Source: Pseudomonas sp. RIT409
GTDB lineage: Bacteria; Pseudomonadota; Gammaproteobacteria; Pseudomonadales; Pseudomonadaceae
Reading direction: 5' to 3'
DNA: 64,000 bases
Assembly (NCBI RefSeq): GCF_003052515.2
Contig: NZ_QARE02000004.1
Coordinates: 124,001-188,000 of the forward strand
The notes beneath the pieces are model-generated. The model had not been told where the DNA came from, did no database searches, and saw only the letters and a program-made list of their open reading frames with translations. Position numbers and translations under genes: made by a program. Of this stretch, positions 52,704 through 61,658 are shown one piece after another (within the stretch, counting starts at the first letter, position 1; the number at the start of each line of letters is the position of its first letter).

Positions 52704-53597
52704 CCGCTCGGGCAGTTCCCGAATCAAGCGTTCCAGCTCCAGCGCCGCGGGTGTCAGCGTACGCCCGCGGCGTTTCAACAAGCCCATCTGACGCACCACT
52801 TCCGGCTCGGTCAGCGCCACACTGGCGAGTATGGGGTGAGGGGAAACGGGCATCGCAATCGACGGCACTGCCGCCACGCCCAGACCCGCCTCGACCAGTC
52901 CCAGCACCGTGGTCACATGCCGTGCTTCGCAGATACTCTCCTTCGCGGCCCTCAGGCCGGGCAACGCGCGGTCCATCACCAGCCGGTTTCCCGACGAACG
53001 ATCGAGCGTGATGTAGTCGTGCTGGTAGGCCTCGGCCCAGGTGACCGACGTTCGCCCCGCCAAGGGATGATCATTGCGACAGGCGATGACGTACCGCTCT
53101 TCCATCAGCAGGTCGAATTCCACCTCGGGCGCGAGATTGCCGGTGAAACTCACGCCCAGATCCGCCTCGCCCGATGTCACGGCCGCGCTCACCTCATTTG
53201 CAGAGGCGTCGATCAGCTTGAGCTTGATCTTCGGGTACTGCGCATTGAAGCTGCGAATCGCATGGGGCATGAAGTAATACGCGGCGGAAGGCACGCAAGC
53301 GATGGTCAGCGTTCCGGTGCGCAACGCAGCGCCCTCCCCCACACTCAACAGTGCCAGATCGAGATCGTCCAGCAGGCGTTCCACCTGTGGCAGAAAAGCC
53401 CGTCCGACGTTGGTCAACGAGACCTTGCGCGTGGTTCTTTCGAACAGCTTGACGCCCAAGGCCGACTCAAGCTTCTCGACGCGTCGGCTCAGCGCGGATT
53501 GGGTGATCCCAATCGAATCGGCGGCCCGTCGGAAACTGCCTTGTTCCACGACGCCGCGAAACGCCACGAGGTCGTTCAAATCAAAGTGGATGCTCAC
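52689..53597 (-). CDS. LysR family regulator convergent with the MFS operon
   Basis: A 302-residue LysR protein: HTH at DLVAFRGVVEQGSFRRAADSIGITQSALSRRVEKLE (about 8-44) and effector domain from LTIACVPSAAYYFMPHAI. Its 3' end overlaps the end of the binding-protein gene by 15 bases, so the transcripts converge. Control of the MFS-binding protein operon is possible though the promoters are not adjacent. Confidence 0.9.
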   Translation of the reverse strand: MSIHFDLNDLVAFRGVVEQGSFRRAADSIGITQSALSRRVEKLESALGVKLFERTTRKVSLTNVGRAFLPQVERLLDDLDLALLSVGEGAALRTGTLTIACVPSAAYYFMPHAIRSFNAQYPKIKLKLIDASANEVSAAVTSGEADLGVSFTGNLAPEVEFDLLMEERYVIACRNDHPLAGRTSVTWAEAYQHDYITLDRSSGNRLVMDRALPGLRAAKESICEARHVTTVLGLVEAGLGVAAVPSIAMPVSPHPILASVALTEPEVVRQMGLLKRRGRTLTPAALELERLIRELPERLARH

Positions 53598-53718
53598 CCG
53601 CTGCTCGGCTCTTTTGATCGCACATGAGCATCAATGGTAGTGGATCGAGGATGGCGTCGCCAAACCGGTCGCACTGGGGATTGAGCACGCAGGCGGATTC
53701 GTAGAACGGTTCCATCCG

Positions 53719-54573
53719 TTACAACCTAAATGACTGTTGCATGGCGCGCGAAAGTAACCCCACCGCTTCGTCCTCTCGGCAGCCAGGATGGCGCACGAAA
53801 ACGATGTCGTAATCGGGAATGGGTGGCAGGCCCTCGAGAATCTGCATGTGCGAAGTCACCTTGGCCCGGTCGATCAGGCTGATCGCCAAACCCGCTTCGA
53901 CGCAGGCTTTCACCGCCTGATTCGAATGACTTTCGAGAACGATCCGCGATGATCGACCCGACATTTTCAGCGCGTCGGTCATCGCTTCGCGATAAGGACA
54001 ATCCACAGCGTGAACTGCCAGGGGTAATGGGTCGATAAGCGTCAGGGCGGAATGCGTCGGCCCCACCCAGACGGGTGTGGTCGATGTCAGATGCACGCTG
54101 TCAGCCTCCAGCGTTGCCTTGGGCTGCGCGACGACAGCCGCTTGCAATTTGCCCCGCCGGACCCTGTCTCGCAATGCGGAACTCGGGCCAGTCTGCAGCT
54201 CCAGGACCACGTTCGGCCAAGCGGCGTTGAACGCTGGCAGGATGTCCCGAATGACATGGGCGGCGTATTCGTCCGGGACGCCCAGTGTGATCCGTCCCGC
54301 GAGGCGGGTGCCGTGCAGCTCGGCCACGGCCTGGTCATGGGTGCGCAACAGTTCAGTCGTCGAGAGCAGCAGACGTTTGCCGAGTACGGTCAGGGAAACC
54401 GACTGATTGTCACGATTGAGCAGCCGTCCCCCTGCAACCGCCTCAAGGCGCTGGATGTGAACGCTGACCGCCGCCGCGCTTTTATGCAGGTGCTCGGCCG
54501 CGGCGCTGAATTTCCCGATGCGCACGACCGCATGAAAGGTACGCAGCAGATCGATGTCGAGGATGGCTGTCAT
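53719..54573 (-). CDS. LysR family regulator divergent from EamA transporter
   Basis: A 284-residue LysR protein with HTH LLRTFHAVVRIGKFSAAAEHLHKSAAAVSVHIQRLE and a sensing domain starting ITLGVPDEYAAHVIRDILPA. It is transcribed away from the EamA transporter gene, with 74 bp between starts, and is its probable regulator. Confidence 0.9.
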   Translation of the reverse strand: MTAILDIDLLRTFHAVVRIGKFSAAAEHLHKSAAAVSVHIQRLEAVAGGRLLNRDNQSVSLTVLGKRLLLSTTELLRTHDQAVAELHGTRLAGRITLGVPDEYAAHVIRDILPAFNAAWPNVVLELQTGPSSALRDRVRRGKLQAAVVAQPKATLEADSVHLTSTTPVWVGPTHSALTLIDPLPLAVHAVDCPYREAMTDALKMSGRSSRIVLESHSNQAVKACVEAGLAISLIDRAKVTSHMQILEGLPPIPDYDIVFVRHPGCREDEAVGLLSRAMQQSFRL

Positions 54574-54647
54574 GATTCAATATCCTTAAATAACTTCTGC
54601 ATGATATTTTGATTTATTAGATTACGCCTGTTTTGTAGCCTGTGGAA

Positions 54648-55616
54648 ATGAACACATTCCCACAAGCACGACACGACGATCTCACCCCTCCACCCAAGCA
54701 CCGGCGGCTGCCCCTGCCTCTGTTAGAGGCTGGGCTTCTGCTGACTTGGAGCTCCGGGTTCATCGGCGCACGATTTTCCATCGATTACGCCCCGGCGTTA
54801 CTCGTGGTGTTCTGGCGTTGCATCGTCGTGTGCCTGGTGCTGCTGCCCTTCGTCTACAAAGCGCTGCTGAACACCCCACCGCGGGTGCTGCTGTGCAATG
54901 CGGGGATCGGCCTGCTGGCGATGGCCGGTTACCTGACCGGCGTGACGCAGGGGATCCAGCTCGGCGTTCCCGCAGGTCTGGCGGCACTGTGCGCGGACCT
55001 GTTACCGCTGGGGATGGCGGTGCTGGCTGCCGTGTTTCTCGGCGAGCGACTGGTGCGTCAGGTTTGGCTGGGCCTGATCATCGGATTGGCCGGCGTGATC
55101 TGGGTCACCCAGGGTGCCTTGGCGTTGGGCGATGCGCCGTTGTGGGCCTACGGATTGCCAGTGGCCGGCATGCTGTCGTTGGCGATTGCGACCTTATGGC
55201 AGAAAAAAGCGGGCACATCGCTGTCGATGGGTTTGCTGCCTAATCTCTGGTGGCAATGTTTCGTCTCCAGTTTCGCCTTTGCCGCCATTCAGGGCAGTCA
55301 GGGCAGCCTGGCCCCCATTCCCACCGCGGGTTTTGCGCTCAGCGTGCTATGGACAGTCGTCCTGGCGACCTTCGGCGGCTACGGACTGTACTGGGTCTGC
55401 CTGCGCCGCAGCACGGCGACTCGCGTCGCCAGCGTGCTGTACCTCAGCCCTTCGATCACCTTGCTGTGGGCCTGGGCGATGTTCGATGAAGCATTGTCCT
55501 GGCAAATGGCGTCCGGCATGGCGATAAGCGCGGTGGGCATCTGGCTGGTCGTGCGCGGCGAAGCCCAGCCCGCCCAGGCAGCGCCGGCCCCTTCGGCTGC
55601 GTCGCCTTCCCCCTGA
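54648..55616 (+). CDS. EamA/RhaT family (DMT) transporter
   Basis: A 322-residue inner-membrane exporter with ten predicted helices in two EamA repeats. WSSGFIGARFSIDYAPALLV (about 32-51) and the second-repeat segment YGLYWVCLRRSTATRVASVL are typical. The start is ATG at 54648; a GTG six bases upstream is an alternative. The C-terminus is a Pro/Ala-rich tail. Substrate unknown. Confidence 0.9.
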   Translation: MNTFPQARHDDLTPPPKHRRLPLPLLEAGLLLTWSSGFIGARFSIDYAPALLVVFWRCIVVCLVLLPFVYKALLNTPPRVLLCNAGIGLLAMAGYLTGVTQGIQLGVPAGLAALCADLLPLGMAVLAAVFLGERLVRQVWLGLIIGLAGVIWVTQGALALGDAPLWAYGLPVAGMLSLAIATLWQKKAGTSLSMGLLPNLWWQCFVSSFAFAAIQGSQGSLAPIPTAGFALSVLWTVVLATFGGYGLYWVCLRRSTATRVASVLYLSPSITLLWAWAMFDEALSWQMASGMAISAVGIWLVVRGEAQPAQAAPAPSAASPSP

Positions 55617-55690
55617 GCAGTCAGTTGCAGGTTACGGCTCGCGCCACGGCAGTGGCCGAAGCGCAGCGAGGGCCGTGAGCGCCTGGGCGC

Positions 55691-56266
55691 CTACGCGGAG
55701 GGGCCAACGGGAATCAGGCCCGCTTCCTGGTAGCTCAGGATCAGATCGTCGAACACCTCGACATTCGCTTGTGTGCGCGCAATCAATTGCGCTCCGGCCA
55801 CCGCCGTGTAGATGGCCCTGGCGCGTCGCGCGCATTGCTGGGGGTCGCCCAAACCGGCTCGCGCCAGCACCTCGGCAAGCCACTTCACGTTCACTTCTGC
55901 AAACGCCTGGACCTCCTTGGAAACCTGTTCAGGCAGGTCTTCATGTTCCGCCGCCATGAAGCTGGACAGGCACAGCCTGTTCTCGTCCTTCAGCGTTTTG
56001 CGGAAGACCGAAGGGTAGCGCTGCAAACACTGGTAAGGATCCGCTTCATCGGCCCCGATGGCCTCTAGCGCTGCCTGAGTGTCTTGCCAGTAACGCTGCG
56101 CCACGGCAGCACCCAATTCGGCCTTGCTGGGGAAGTGGTAGTAGATGCTGGCGTTCTTGATGCCGACCTCATCGGCAATGCTACGGAAATTGATCCCACT
56201 GTAGCCGTGTAACTGCGCCGCTGATTTTGCGGCAGCCAAGATGGCTTCTCGGGCGTTTTCGCTCAC
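55691..56266 (-). CDS. TetR family repressor
   Basis: A 191-residue repressor with N-terminal HTH (ILAAAKSAAQLHGYSGINFR, SIADEVGIKNASIYYHFPSK; about 9-49) and a helical ligand domain. GTG at 56266 is the start, with a gagggggg ribosome site. It is divergent from the GST gene; two nearly identical operator-like sequences lie between them. Confidence 0.92.
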   Translation of the reverse strand: MSENAREAILAAAKSAAQLHGYSGINFRSIADEVGIKNASIYYHFPSKAELGAAVAQRYWQDTQAALEAIGADEADPYQCLQRYPSVFRKTLKDENRLCLSSFMAAEHEDLPEQVSKEVQAFAEVNVKWLAEVLARAGLGDPQQCARRARAIYTAVAGAQLIARTQANVEVFDDLILSYQEAGLIPVGPSA

Positions 56267-56321
56267 AGGCCCCCCTCATGCATGACTGGTTGAATTGACG
56301 CGAGTCTACGGGAAAATGATT

Positions 56322-56399
56322 TACCTGCCAATTGACAGGTAGGGTATTGACGCGGGCAATTTAAATGCGCACTCTGCTACCTACCAATTGACAGGCAGG
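56322..56399. promoter_or_regulatory. duplicated TetR operator
   Basis: Two 22-base sequences at 56322-56343 and 56378-56399 match in 20 positions and share TACCT, then CCAATTGACAGG. The first is close to a perfect palindrome (TACCTGCCAATTGACAGGTA). The second ends nine bases before the GST start, so repressor binding would block it directly. Confidence 0.8.
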
Positions 56400-56408
56400 T
56401 ACCACCCC

Positions 56409-57110
56409 ATGACATCCTCATCACCCTCTCTGGAAGCATCGAACGCTTCTCTGCTCACCATCTACGACTGGTTCGACGGCCCTTACCCGGCACGAGTACG
56501 CATCGCCCTGGCGGAAAAAGGGCTGTTATCGAACACTCGGTTCGTCTCGATCAACCTGTGGACGGGCGAGCACAAGACGCCGGAATTTCTTGCGATCAAT
56601 TACTCCGGCACCCTGCCCGTCCTGGCTTTGGGAGACGGCACGCTGATCGCGGAGTGCACCGCCATTACCCAATACTTGGATGCCTTGGACGGCAACCCCA
56701 CGCTCACCGGCGCAACCCCCCTGGAAAAAGGGTTGATCCACATGATGACCAAACGCGCCGAGATCGAAGTGTTGGATGCGGTGAGCGTCTATTTCCATCA
56801 CGCTACACCTGGACTGGGCCCTAAAGTCGAGCTTTACCAGAATGCCGAATGGGGCGAGAAAATGAAGGAAAAAGCCGTCAGGGGCATGCGCTATTTCGAC
56901 GGCTTGCTGCAGACTCAGGCTTATGTGGCCGGGCCTACTTTCTCGATGGCGGATATCGCGTTGCTGGGCGGGATGATTTTCGCTTCGCTGGTGAAGCTGC
57001 CGATCCCTGAGGAATGCCAAGCGTTACGGGCATGGCACGCCAAGGTACAGGAGCGTCCCAGCGTTCAGACTTGGCGGGCGATGGTCTCGCGAGGGGCGCC
57101 GGCGGACTGA
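56409..57110 (+). CDS. glutathione S-transferase controlled by TetR
   Basis: A 233-residue GST. The N-terminal domain has LTIYDWFDGPYPARVRIALAEKGL, NYSGTLPVLALGDGTLIAECTAITQYL (about 60-90) and the C-terminal domain the structural GPTFSMADIALLGGMIF block. The start at 56409 lies just after the second TetR operator. The pair is likely an inducible detoxification unit. Confidence 0.9.
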   Translation: MTSSSPSLEASNASLLTIYDWFDGPYPARVRIALAEKGLLSNTRFVSINLWTGEHKTPEFLAINYSGTLPVLALGDGTLIAECTAITQYLDALDGNPTLTGATPLEKGLIHMMTKRAEIEVLDAVSVYFHHATPGLGPKVELYQNAEWGEKMKEKAVRGMRYFDGLLQTQAYVAGPTFSMADIALLGGMIFASLVKLPIPEECQALRAWHAKVQERPSVQTWRAMVSRGAPAD

Positions 57111-57647
57111 ACCGCGTCACGCCAACCGCACTCTGCTCGGGCGGAGTGCGGCTAACGCTCGATTGATGGCGACGTGATGCAGAACAGGGAGCCGCTTGGT
57201 GGAGGCGGCTTGCGCCGAGACACACAATCACAGTGAAGGTGGGCCAGGCGACTCAGGCCTCTGATTCAGCGCACGCGGACATTACCGTTCGGCCTATCGA
57301 CCAGTCCTTTCAAACATGCCCTTCAACGAGCGACGTTCGTTCGCCAACTCAGCGCAACATGTCTCCTGACGAACCTGGCCTGCCAATAAACAGACCGCGG
57401 AATAGTTAGCACACTCACTTGGCACTGGATACTTACACAACATGGCGATATACAACCATTCAAAATCTTGGAAAAACTTATACAAAGCCGCCAATCGAAT
57501 AGGCTATTTGTACAACTTTTAAATGATAATCACCGTTCATCGGCCTTTTCAAAGTTTATAAACGTCATTTCGCTTCCGCTGTTATCGGAAACAGTATCCA
57601 TCGTGCGTGATGGATGACAAATAAAACCTAAACAGCATGAGGGGTCT
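57111..57647. other. intergenic region upstream of the KGG gene
   Basis: 537 bases without a gene I can support. The 3' half (57440-57640) is A+T-rich and must hold the promoter of the KGG gene. A 66-codon minus-strand frame at 57294-57494 has six Cys/Tyr-rich segments and no ribosome site, so I do not call it a gene. Confidence 0.45.
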
Positions 57648-57830
57648 ATGATGACTACCAGTAACAAGAATCCAGGCAACTTCGCTAACGATCGTCAGAA
57701 AGCGTCTGAAGCCGGCCGCAAGGGAGGTCAGGCATCTGGAGGAAATTTCGCCAACGATCGTGAAAAGGCATCTGAAGCAGGGAGAAAAGGCGGACAGCAT
57801 AGCCACGGCGGCGGGCGCAGTGACTCCTGA
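57648..57830 (+). CDS. KGG-motif stress protein
   Basis: A 60-residue very hydrophilic protein made of two near-identical repeats, GNFANDRQKASEAGRKGGQ and GNFANDREKASEAGRKGGQ, with a His/Gly-rich tail. These are KGG (GsiB/YciG-type) repeats known from general stress and desiccation proteins. A gaggggt ribosome site precedes ATG codons at 57648 and 57651. A low-stability hairpin terminator follows at 57877-57925. Confidence 0.9.
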   Translation: MMTTSNKNPGNFANDRQKASEAGRKGGQASGGNFANDREKASEAGRKGGQHSHGGGRSDS

Positions 57831-57876
57831 TTCATGCGCAGGAGAGCCATAGTCTCTTGTACGCTGAATTGACGAG

Positions 57877-57925
57877 ATGCCGCGACGACGCCAGACGCAC
57901 CTGGAGGTTCGTTGCGGCATTTTTT
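57877..57925 (+). terminator. terminator of the KGG gene
   Basis: ATGCCGC (57877-57883) pairs with GCGGCAT (57914-57920), followed by TTTTT. The loop is 30 bases and partly self-complementary. The stem is short, so confidence is moderate. Confidence 0.55.
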
Positions 57926-58040
57926 GAGTGCTGTTCGATGTCCGATCCGCCCGTCATATCATCCGACCCAATCAATACGCCAACGTCATTCAGGCCCTGA
58001 CCTTGCCGTCCTGACTTGTCGTCGTGAACAGGAGGCACGC

Positions 58041-58592
58041 ATGACTGTTCATATCATCAACTTCACCGGCCTTATCAATTCGTCCACATGCGGCCAAGTG
58101 ATTGAAAAAGCATCGCTGGCCATTGAACGCAATGCATCTTCTCTGGTGCTGAACATTGCCACCATGGGAGGAGAATGCAGCTATGGATTCACTTTCTACA
58201 ACTTTCTGCTTTCATTGCCTATCCCCGTGCACACCCACAACCTGGGGACCGTGGAATCGATGGGCAATATCATGTTCCTTGGCGGCGAGCGACGCACAGC
58301 CTGTCTGCACAGCAAGTTTCTATTCCATCCTTTCCATTGGCATCTGAACGGTTCGATCGACCATTCCCGAATGTCAGAATATGCAATGAGTCTGGACTAT
58401 GACCTGATGCTCTATGCGCGGATTGTGGCTGAGCGAACGTCCGGAGGGCAGGAATCGCTTGAAACCGAAACTTACCTGAAGGCATCGCCCCGCATACTCG
58501 ACCCGCACCAGGCATTGCGCAGCGGGATGATACAGGGTATCGAACTGCCCCAGATAAACGCCGCCTGCGTGAGCTACGGAATTCACAGTTAA
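58041..58592 (+). CDS. orphan ClpP-like serine protease
   Basis: A 183-residue protein of the ClpP/crotonase fold. The catalytic triad of ClpP can be placed: Ser73 in LGTVESMGNIMFLGG, His96 in SKFLFHPFHWH and Asp154 in RILDPHQALRSGMI. It starts at 58041 with a cagggaggc-like site (aggaggc) eight bases upstream. It is slightly shorter than housekeeping ClpP (about 200) and has no adjacent Clp ATPase. Function as a stand-alone peptidase or partner of another ATPase is unknown. Confidence 0.85.
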   Translation: MTVHIINFTGLINSSTCGQVIEKASLAIERNASSLVLNIATMGGECSYGFTFYNFLLSLPIPVHTHNLGTVESMGNIMFLGGERRTACLHSKFLFHPFHWHLNGSIDHSRMSEYAMSLDYDLMLYARIVAERTSGGQESLETETYLKASPRILDPHQALRSGMIQGIELPQINAACVSYGIHS

Positions 58593-58748
58593 TTCGGAGC
58601 GCGCGGAAAGTGCTGTTAAATGAAACCACAGCACGACAGTTGAACTACCCTCCATTTGGCAACTTCCGATCAATGTGATCCATTCGGCTGACGCTTGCCG
58701 ACACATTCGCGGTGGATAAAACTGACCATCTACTCAATTCCTTCGGAA

Positions 58749-58988
58749 ATGGAGACCGAAAAGTTGAACACGAGGTCACGACGTCAACAGGAAAGTTTAC
58801 GGCACGCCCGCGACTGGCATTTGAGCATGGCTTTGCGAGCGAAGCTGGAAGGCAAAACAAGCGAAGCCGACTTTCATATGCGCTATTACCACTTGCTTGG
58901 ACCCGCGGTTGAGATGGAAGACGAGTCGTCTGATTCCTCCGCCCAGCTCCCCCCAGGGATGCCTTACGACGACCACGCTCAGTGGTAA
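58749..58988 (+). CDS. small hypothetical protein
   Basis: A 79-residue hydrophilic protein if the ATG at 58749 is used (METEKLNTRSRRQQESLRHA). A TTG at 58695 would add 18 residues. The middle (WHLSMALRAKLEGKTSEADF) looks helical and the end is acidic then Pro-rich. No clear ribosome site; family not recognised. Confidence 0.5.
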   Translation: METEKLNTRSRRQQESLRHARDWHLSMALRAKLEGKTSEADFHMRYYHLLGPAVEMEDESSDSSAQLPPGMPYDDHAQW

Positions 58989-59422
58989 ACCATCACGTTA
59001 ACGAAACAGCGCCGGGGTGGCGTCGACTGCCACGGCCTGCACGGGCGGGCGCCGCCCCCCTCTGCGCCGAGAGCAAACCCTGGCTGACGGCCGCACAGCC
59101 TCGGTCGGAACGGCCCCTGCGCTGCGCCGTCTACCATCCCCGCTCACCACAAGGGCGGGTGTTATCCCTCGTCGTCGAGGACGTCGAACAGAGCCTGTCT
59201 TTTCTCGGTAACCGGGCTGCTCATACCTCGGGTGAACCCGGCACAACCGACTCGGTCATAGCTTTCGTGCCAGTACTGCACGGGTTGAAAGGCTCATGGG
59301 TAGGGATTCGAAGGCGAGGTCGCGCGAGACTTGCCCTACAGCTCCCAGCATGACGCCACCTACTCGGTGCGAATGATTCGCTGCCGGTCAGCGGCTTAAT
59401 CCCATCAATGTTTTGAGTGACC
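58989..59422. other. GC-rich stretch with no supported gene
   Basis: 434 bases. Open frames on both strands are Arg/Pro-rich and look random. A 20-codon minus-strand frame starting at 59224 (SSPVTEKRQALFDVLDDEG) could be a scrap of a former gene, but nothing recognisable continues it. The promoter of the LOV kinase should lie near the right end. Confidence 0.4.
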
Positions 59423-61030
59423 ATGAGCATGTCGAAAGAAAAAGCCCGAGTCGATAACGCCGCCACCGGCGACATCAGCCATTCGGGGAAAAACATCTTT
59501 TTCGCAGCGGTCGAAACCACCCGCATGCCCATGATCGTGACCGATCCGAACAGGGACGATAACCCGATCATCTTTGCCAACCGGGCGTTTCTGGAGATGA
59601 CTGGGTATGAACAAGACGAGATCCTCGGCCATAACTGTCGCTTCCTGCAGGGGCCGGACACGGACCGGTCGGTGGTCGCCGAGATCCGCCGGAGCATTGA
59701 AGAACGCGTCGACGTGTCGACCGAAATTCTGAATTATCGCAAAGACGGCTCGTCTTTCTGGAACGCGCTCTTCATCTCGCCGATCCTGAATGACGACGGC
59801 GAACTGATCTATTTCTTTGCCTCCCAGCTGGATGTCAGCCGTCGACGCGATGCCGAGGACGCACTCAGGCAAGCTCAGAAAATGGAAGCGCTGGGGCAAC
59901 TGACTGGAGGCATCGCCCATGATTTCAACAACCTGTTGCAGGTGATGGGCGGCTATATCAACCTGATCGGCACGGGCCTGGACAAGCCGGTGGTCGATCG
60001 CGACCGGTTGCAGCGAAGCGTTCACCACGCCAAATCCGCTGTGGATCGCGCCAGCACCCTGACCAAGCAACTGCTGGCCTTCTCGCGCAAGCAAAAGCTG
60101 CAGGGCCGGGTGCTCAACCTTAATGTGCTGGTGCATGAATCCTATTCGTTGGCCGAGCGCACGTTCGGCCCCGACATCACGATTCGCACTGACCTGGAAC
60201 CCAGTCTCAACAACTGCCGTATCGATCCCACGCAGGCGGAAGTTGCCCTGCTCAATGTATTCATCAACGCACGAGACGCCCTGATCGGTCGGCCCAACCC
60301 GACCATTTCGATCGAGACGCGAAATGTGGTGGTGAATGACTACGCCACCGTGTCCTACGACGGGTTGCTGCCTGGCCGTTACGTCAGCATCGCCATTACC
60401 GACAACGGGATCGGCATGCCCGCCAGCATCAAAGACCGCGTAATGGACCCGTTTTTCACCACCAAGGAAGAAGGCAAGGGATCTGGCCTGGGCCTGTCGA
60501 TGGTGTACGGTTTCGCCAAGCAGTCAGGTGGCGCCGTGCGCATTTACACCGAAGAAGGCGTAGGCACCACGCTTCGGCTGTACTTCCCGGTCGACGACGC
60601 GGGTGTCACTCAGATAGACAAGCCGCGTGTGCCAGCCAGCCGTGCGGGCAGCGAACGGATACTGATCGTCGAGGATCGGCCGGACGTCGCGGAACTGGCA
60701 AAAATGGTCTTGGAGGATTATGGCTATGTGGCGGACATCGTGCTCAATGGCCGGGAAGCGTTGAAGAAGTTCGAAAGCGGCGAACGGTACGACTTGCTGT
60801 TTACCGACCTGATCATGCCGGGCGGCATGAATGGCGTGATGCTCGCTCGCGAAGTGCGCCGGCGGCATCCGAAAATCCGCGTGCTGCTCACCACTGGCTA
60901 CGCCGAAAACTCCATCGAGCGCACAGACATGGGTGGCTCCGAGTTCGACGTGATTTCCAAGCCGTGCATGCCCGAAGACCTGGCGCGCAAAGTCAGGCAA
61001 GTGCTGGACGGACCGAGCGGCATCGCCTGA
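59423..61030 (+). CDS. LOV-domain hybrid histidine kinase (blue-light sensor)
   Basis: A 535-residue soluble sensor. The LOV domain (about 20-140) has the flavin-adduct Cys72 in GHNCRFLQG, plus [18 protein letters not shown] and FFASQLDVS. It is followed by a HisKA-type domain with His166 ([12 protein letters not shown]), HATPase ([15 protein letters not shown]) and a receiver with Asp462 ([11 protein letters not shown]). Domain order and size match the LOV-HK-RR of P. syringae. ATG at 59423 is chosen; GTG at 59417 and ATG at 59429 are alternatives. Confidence 0.92.
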   Translation: MSMSKEKARVDNAATGDISHSGKNIFFAAVETTRMPMIVTDPNRDDNPIIFANRAFLEMTGYEQDEILGHNCRFLQGPDTDRSVVAEIRRSIEERVDVSTEILNYRKDGSSFWNALFISPILNDDGELIYFFASQLDVSRRRDAEDALRQAQKMEALGQLTGGIAHDFNNLLQVMGGYINLIGTGLDKPVVDRDRLQRSVHHAKSAVDRASTLTKQLLAFSRKQKLQGRVLNLNVLVHESYSLAERTFGPDITIRTDLEPSLNNCRIDPTQAEVALLNVFINARDALIGRPNPTISIETRNVVVNDYATVSYDGLLPGRYVSIAITDNGIGMPASIKDRVMDPFFTTKEEGKGSGLGLSMVYGFAKQSGGAVRIYTEEGVGTTLRLYFPVDDAGVTQIDKPRVPASRAGSERILIVEDRPDVAELAKMVLEDYGYVADIVLNGREALKKFESGERYDLLFTDLIMPGGMNGVMLAREVRRRHPKIRVLLTTGYAENSIERTDMGGSEFDVISKPCMPEDLARKVRQVLDGPSGIA

Positions 61031-61202
61031 AACCTGGGCCGGCCGCCTGCAATCCTGCACTTGCGGGACACTCGGTTGAGTGGTCCCGCCGGGAAGGTGA
61101 CGGTCAATTGACCAGTTGTCGCAACCCACTGTTTTAAAAATGGAATCTTTTCATTTCAGCAGCATCTTTGATGTGGACGTTCACCACACAAGGAGCTGGT
61201 TT

Positions 61203-61427
61203 ATGGCGCAGGAACATCATTACCGAATCGATTATTTGCTCGACGGCGCTTACAAGACCTTCTTCATCCGCACGTCGAAAATGGACAACGCCGAAGCTTG
61301 GCACTGGGCGGCGGTGGATGCTGGGTTCGGCCAGATCCCCAAGTACCGCAGCGATCCGGTCGAACGGTTCACCAAGCCCAAGGCGGAGCGGTGCGGCATC
61401 TCAAACGTCGAATGGTCCAAGGCGTGA
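61203..61427 (+). CDS. small conserved Pseudomonas protein (DUF6555-like)
   Basis: A 74-residue protein (MAQEHHYRIDYLLDGAYKTF then FIRTSKMDNAEAWHWAAVDA). The pattern YRIDYLLxGxxKTFxIRxxxMDNAEAWHW is familiar from short Pseudomonas proteins listed as DUF6555. A caaggagctg ribosome site is upstream. Function unknown. Confidence 0.75.
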   Translation: MAQEHHYRIDYLLDGAYKTFFIRTSKMDNAEAWHWAAVDAGFGQIPKYRSDPVERFTKPKAERCGISNVEWSKA

Positions 61428-61658
61428 CCGGGCCGGCGAGGCAGAAAAACAGCGAGTGCGGCAAGGCTTTCTGCGCAACGAGGAAGATCGCCCCGTCCTG
61501 CGTGAGGCCCTTGACGCCTCAATGGCAAGCGCCGTTGAAACGGCCGACCTAACCTATCGTATAAATTGACCGGTTCGCGGGACTCGGCGACCTTTCAAGC
61601 CACGCTCTCGTGTCTTCACGAGAACTCAATGCGACCTTGAATTCAGAGGAAACCGGTC

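Noticed and set aside
57294..57494. 66-codon minus-strand frame upstream of the KGG gene
   Set aside because: It crosses an A+T-rich promoter region, has no ribosome site and no recognisable pattern.
57648..57830. CRISPR-like or VNTR repeat
   Set aside because: The repetition is at the protein level (two KGG repeats) and consists of only two units; it is a repeat protein, not an array.
58982..59353. Plus-strand open frame between the small acidic protein and the LOV kinase
   Set aside because: Random-looking Arg/Pro-rich translation; GC-rich DNA gives long open frames by chance on several frames here.
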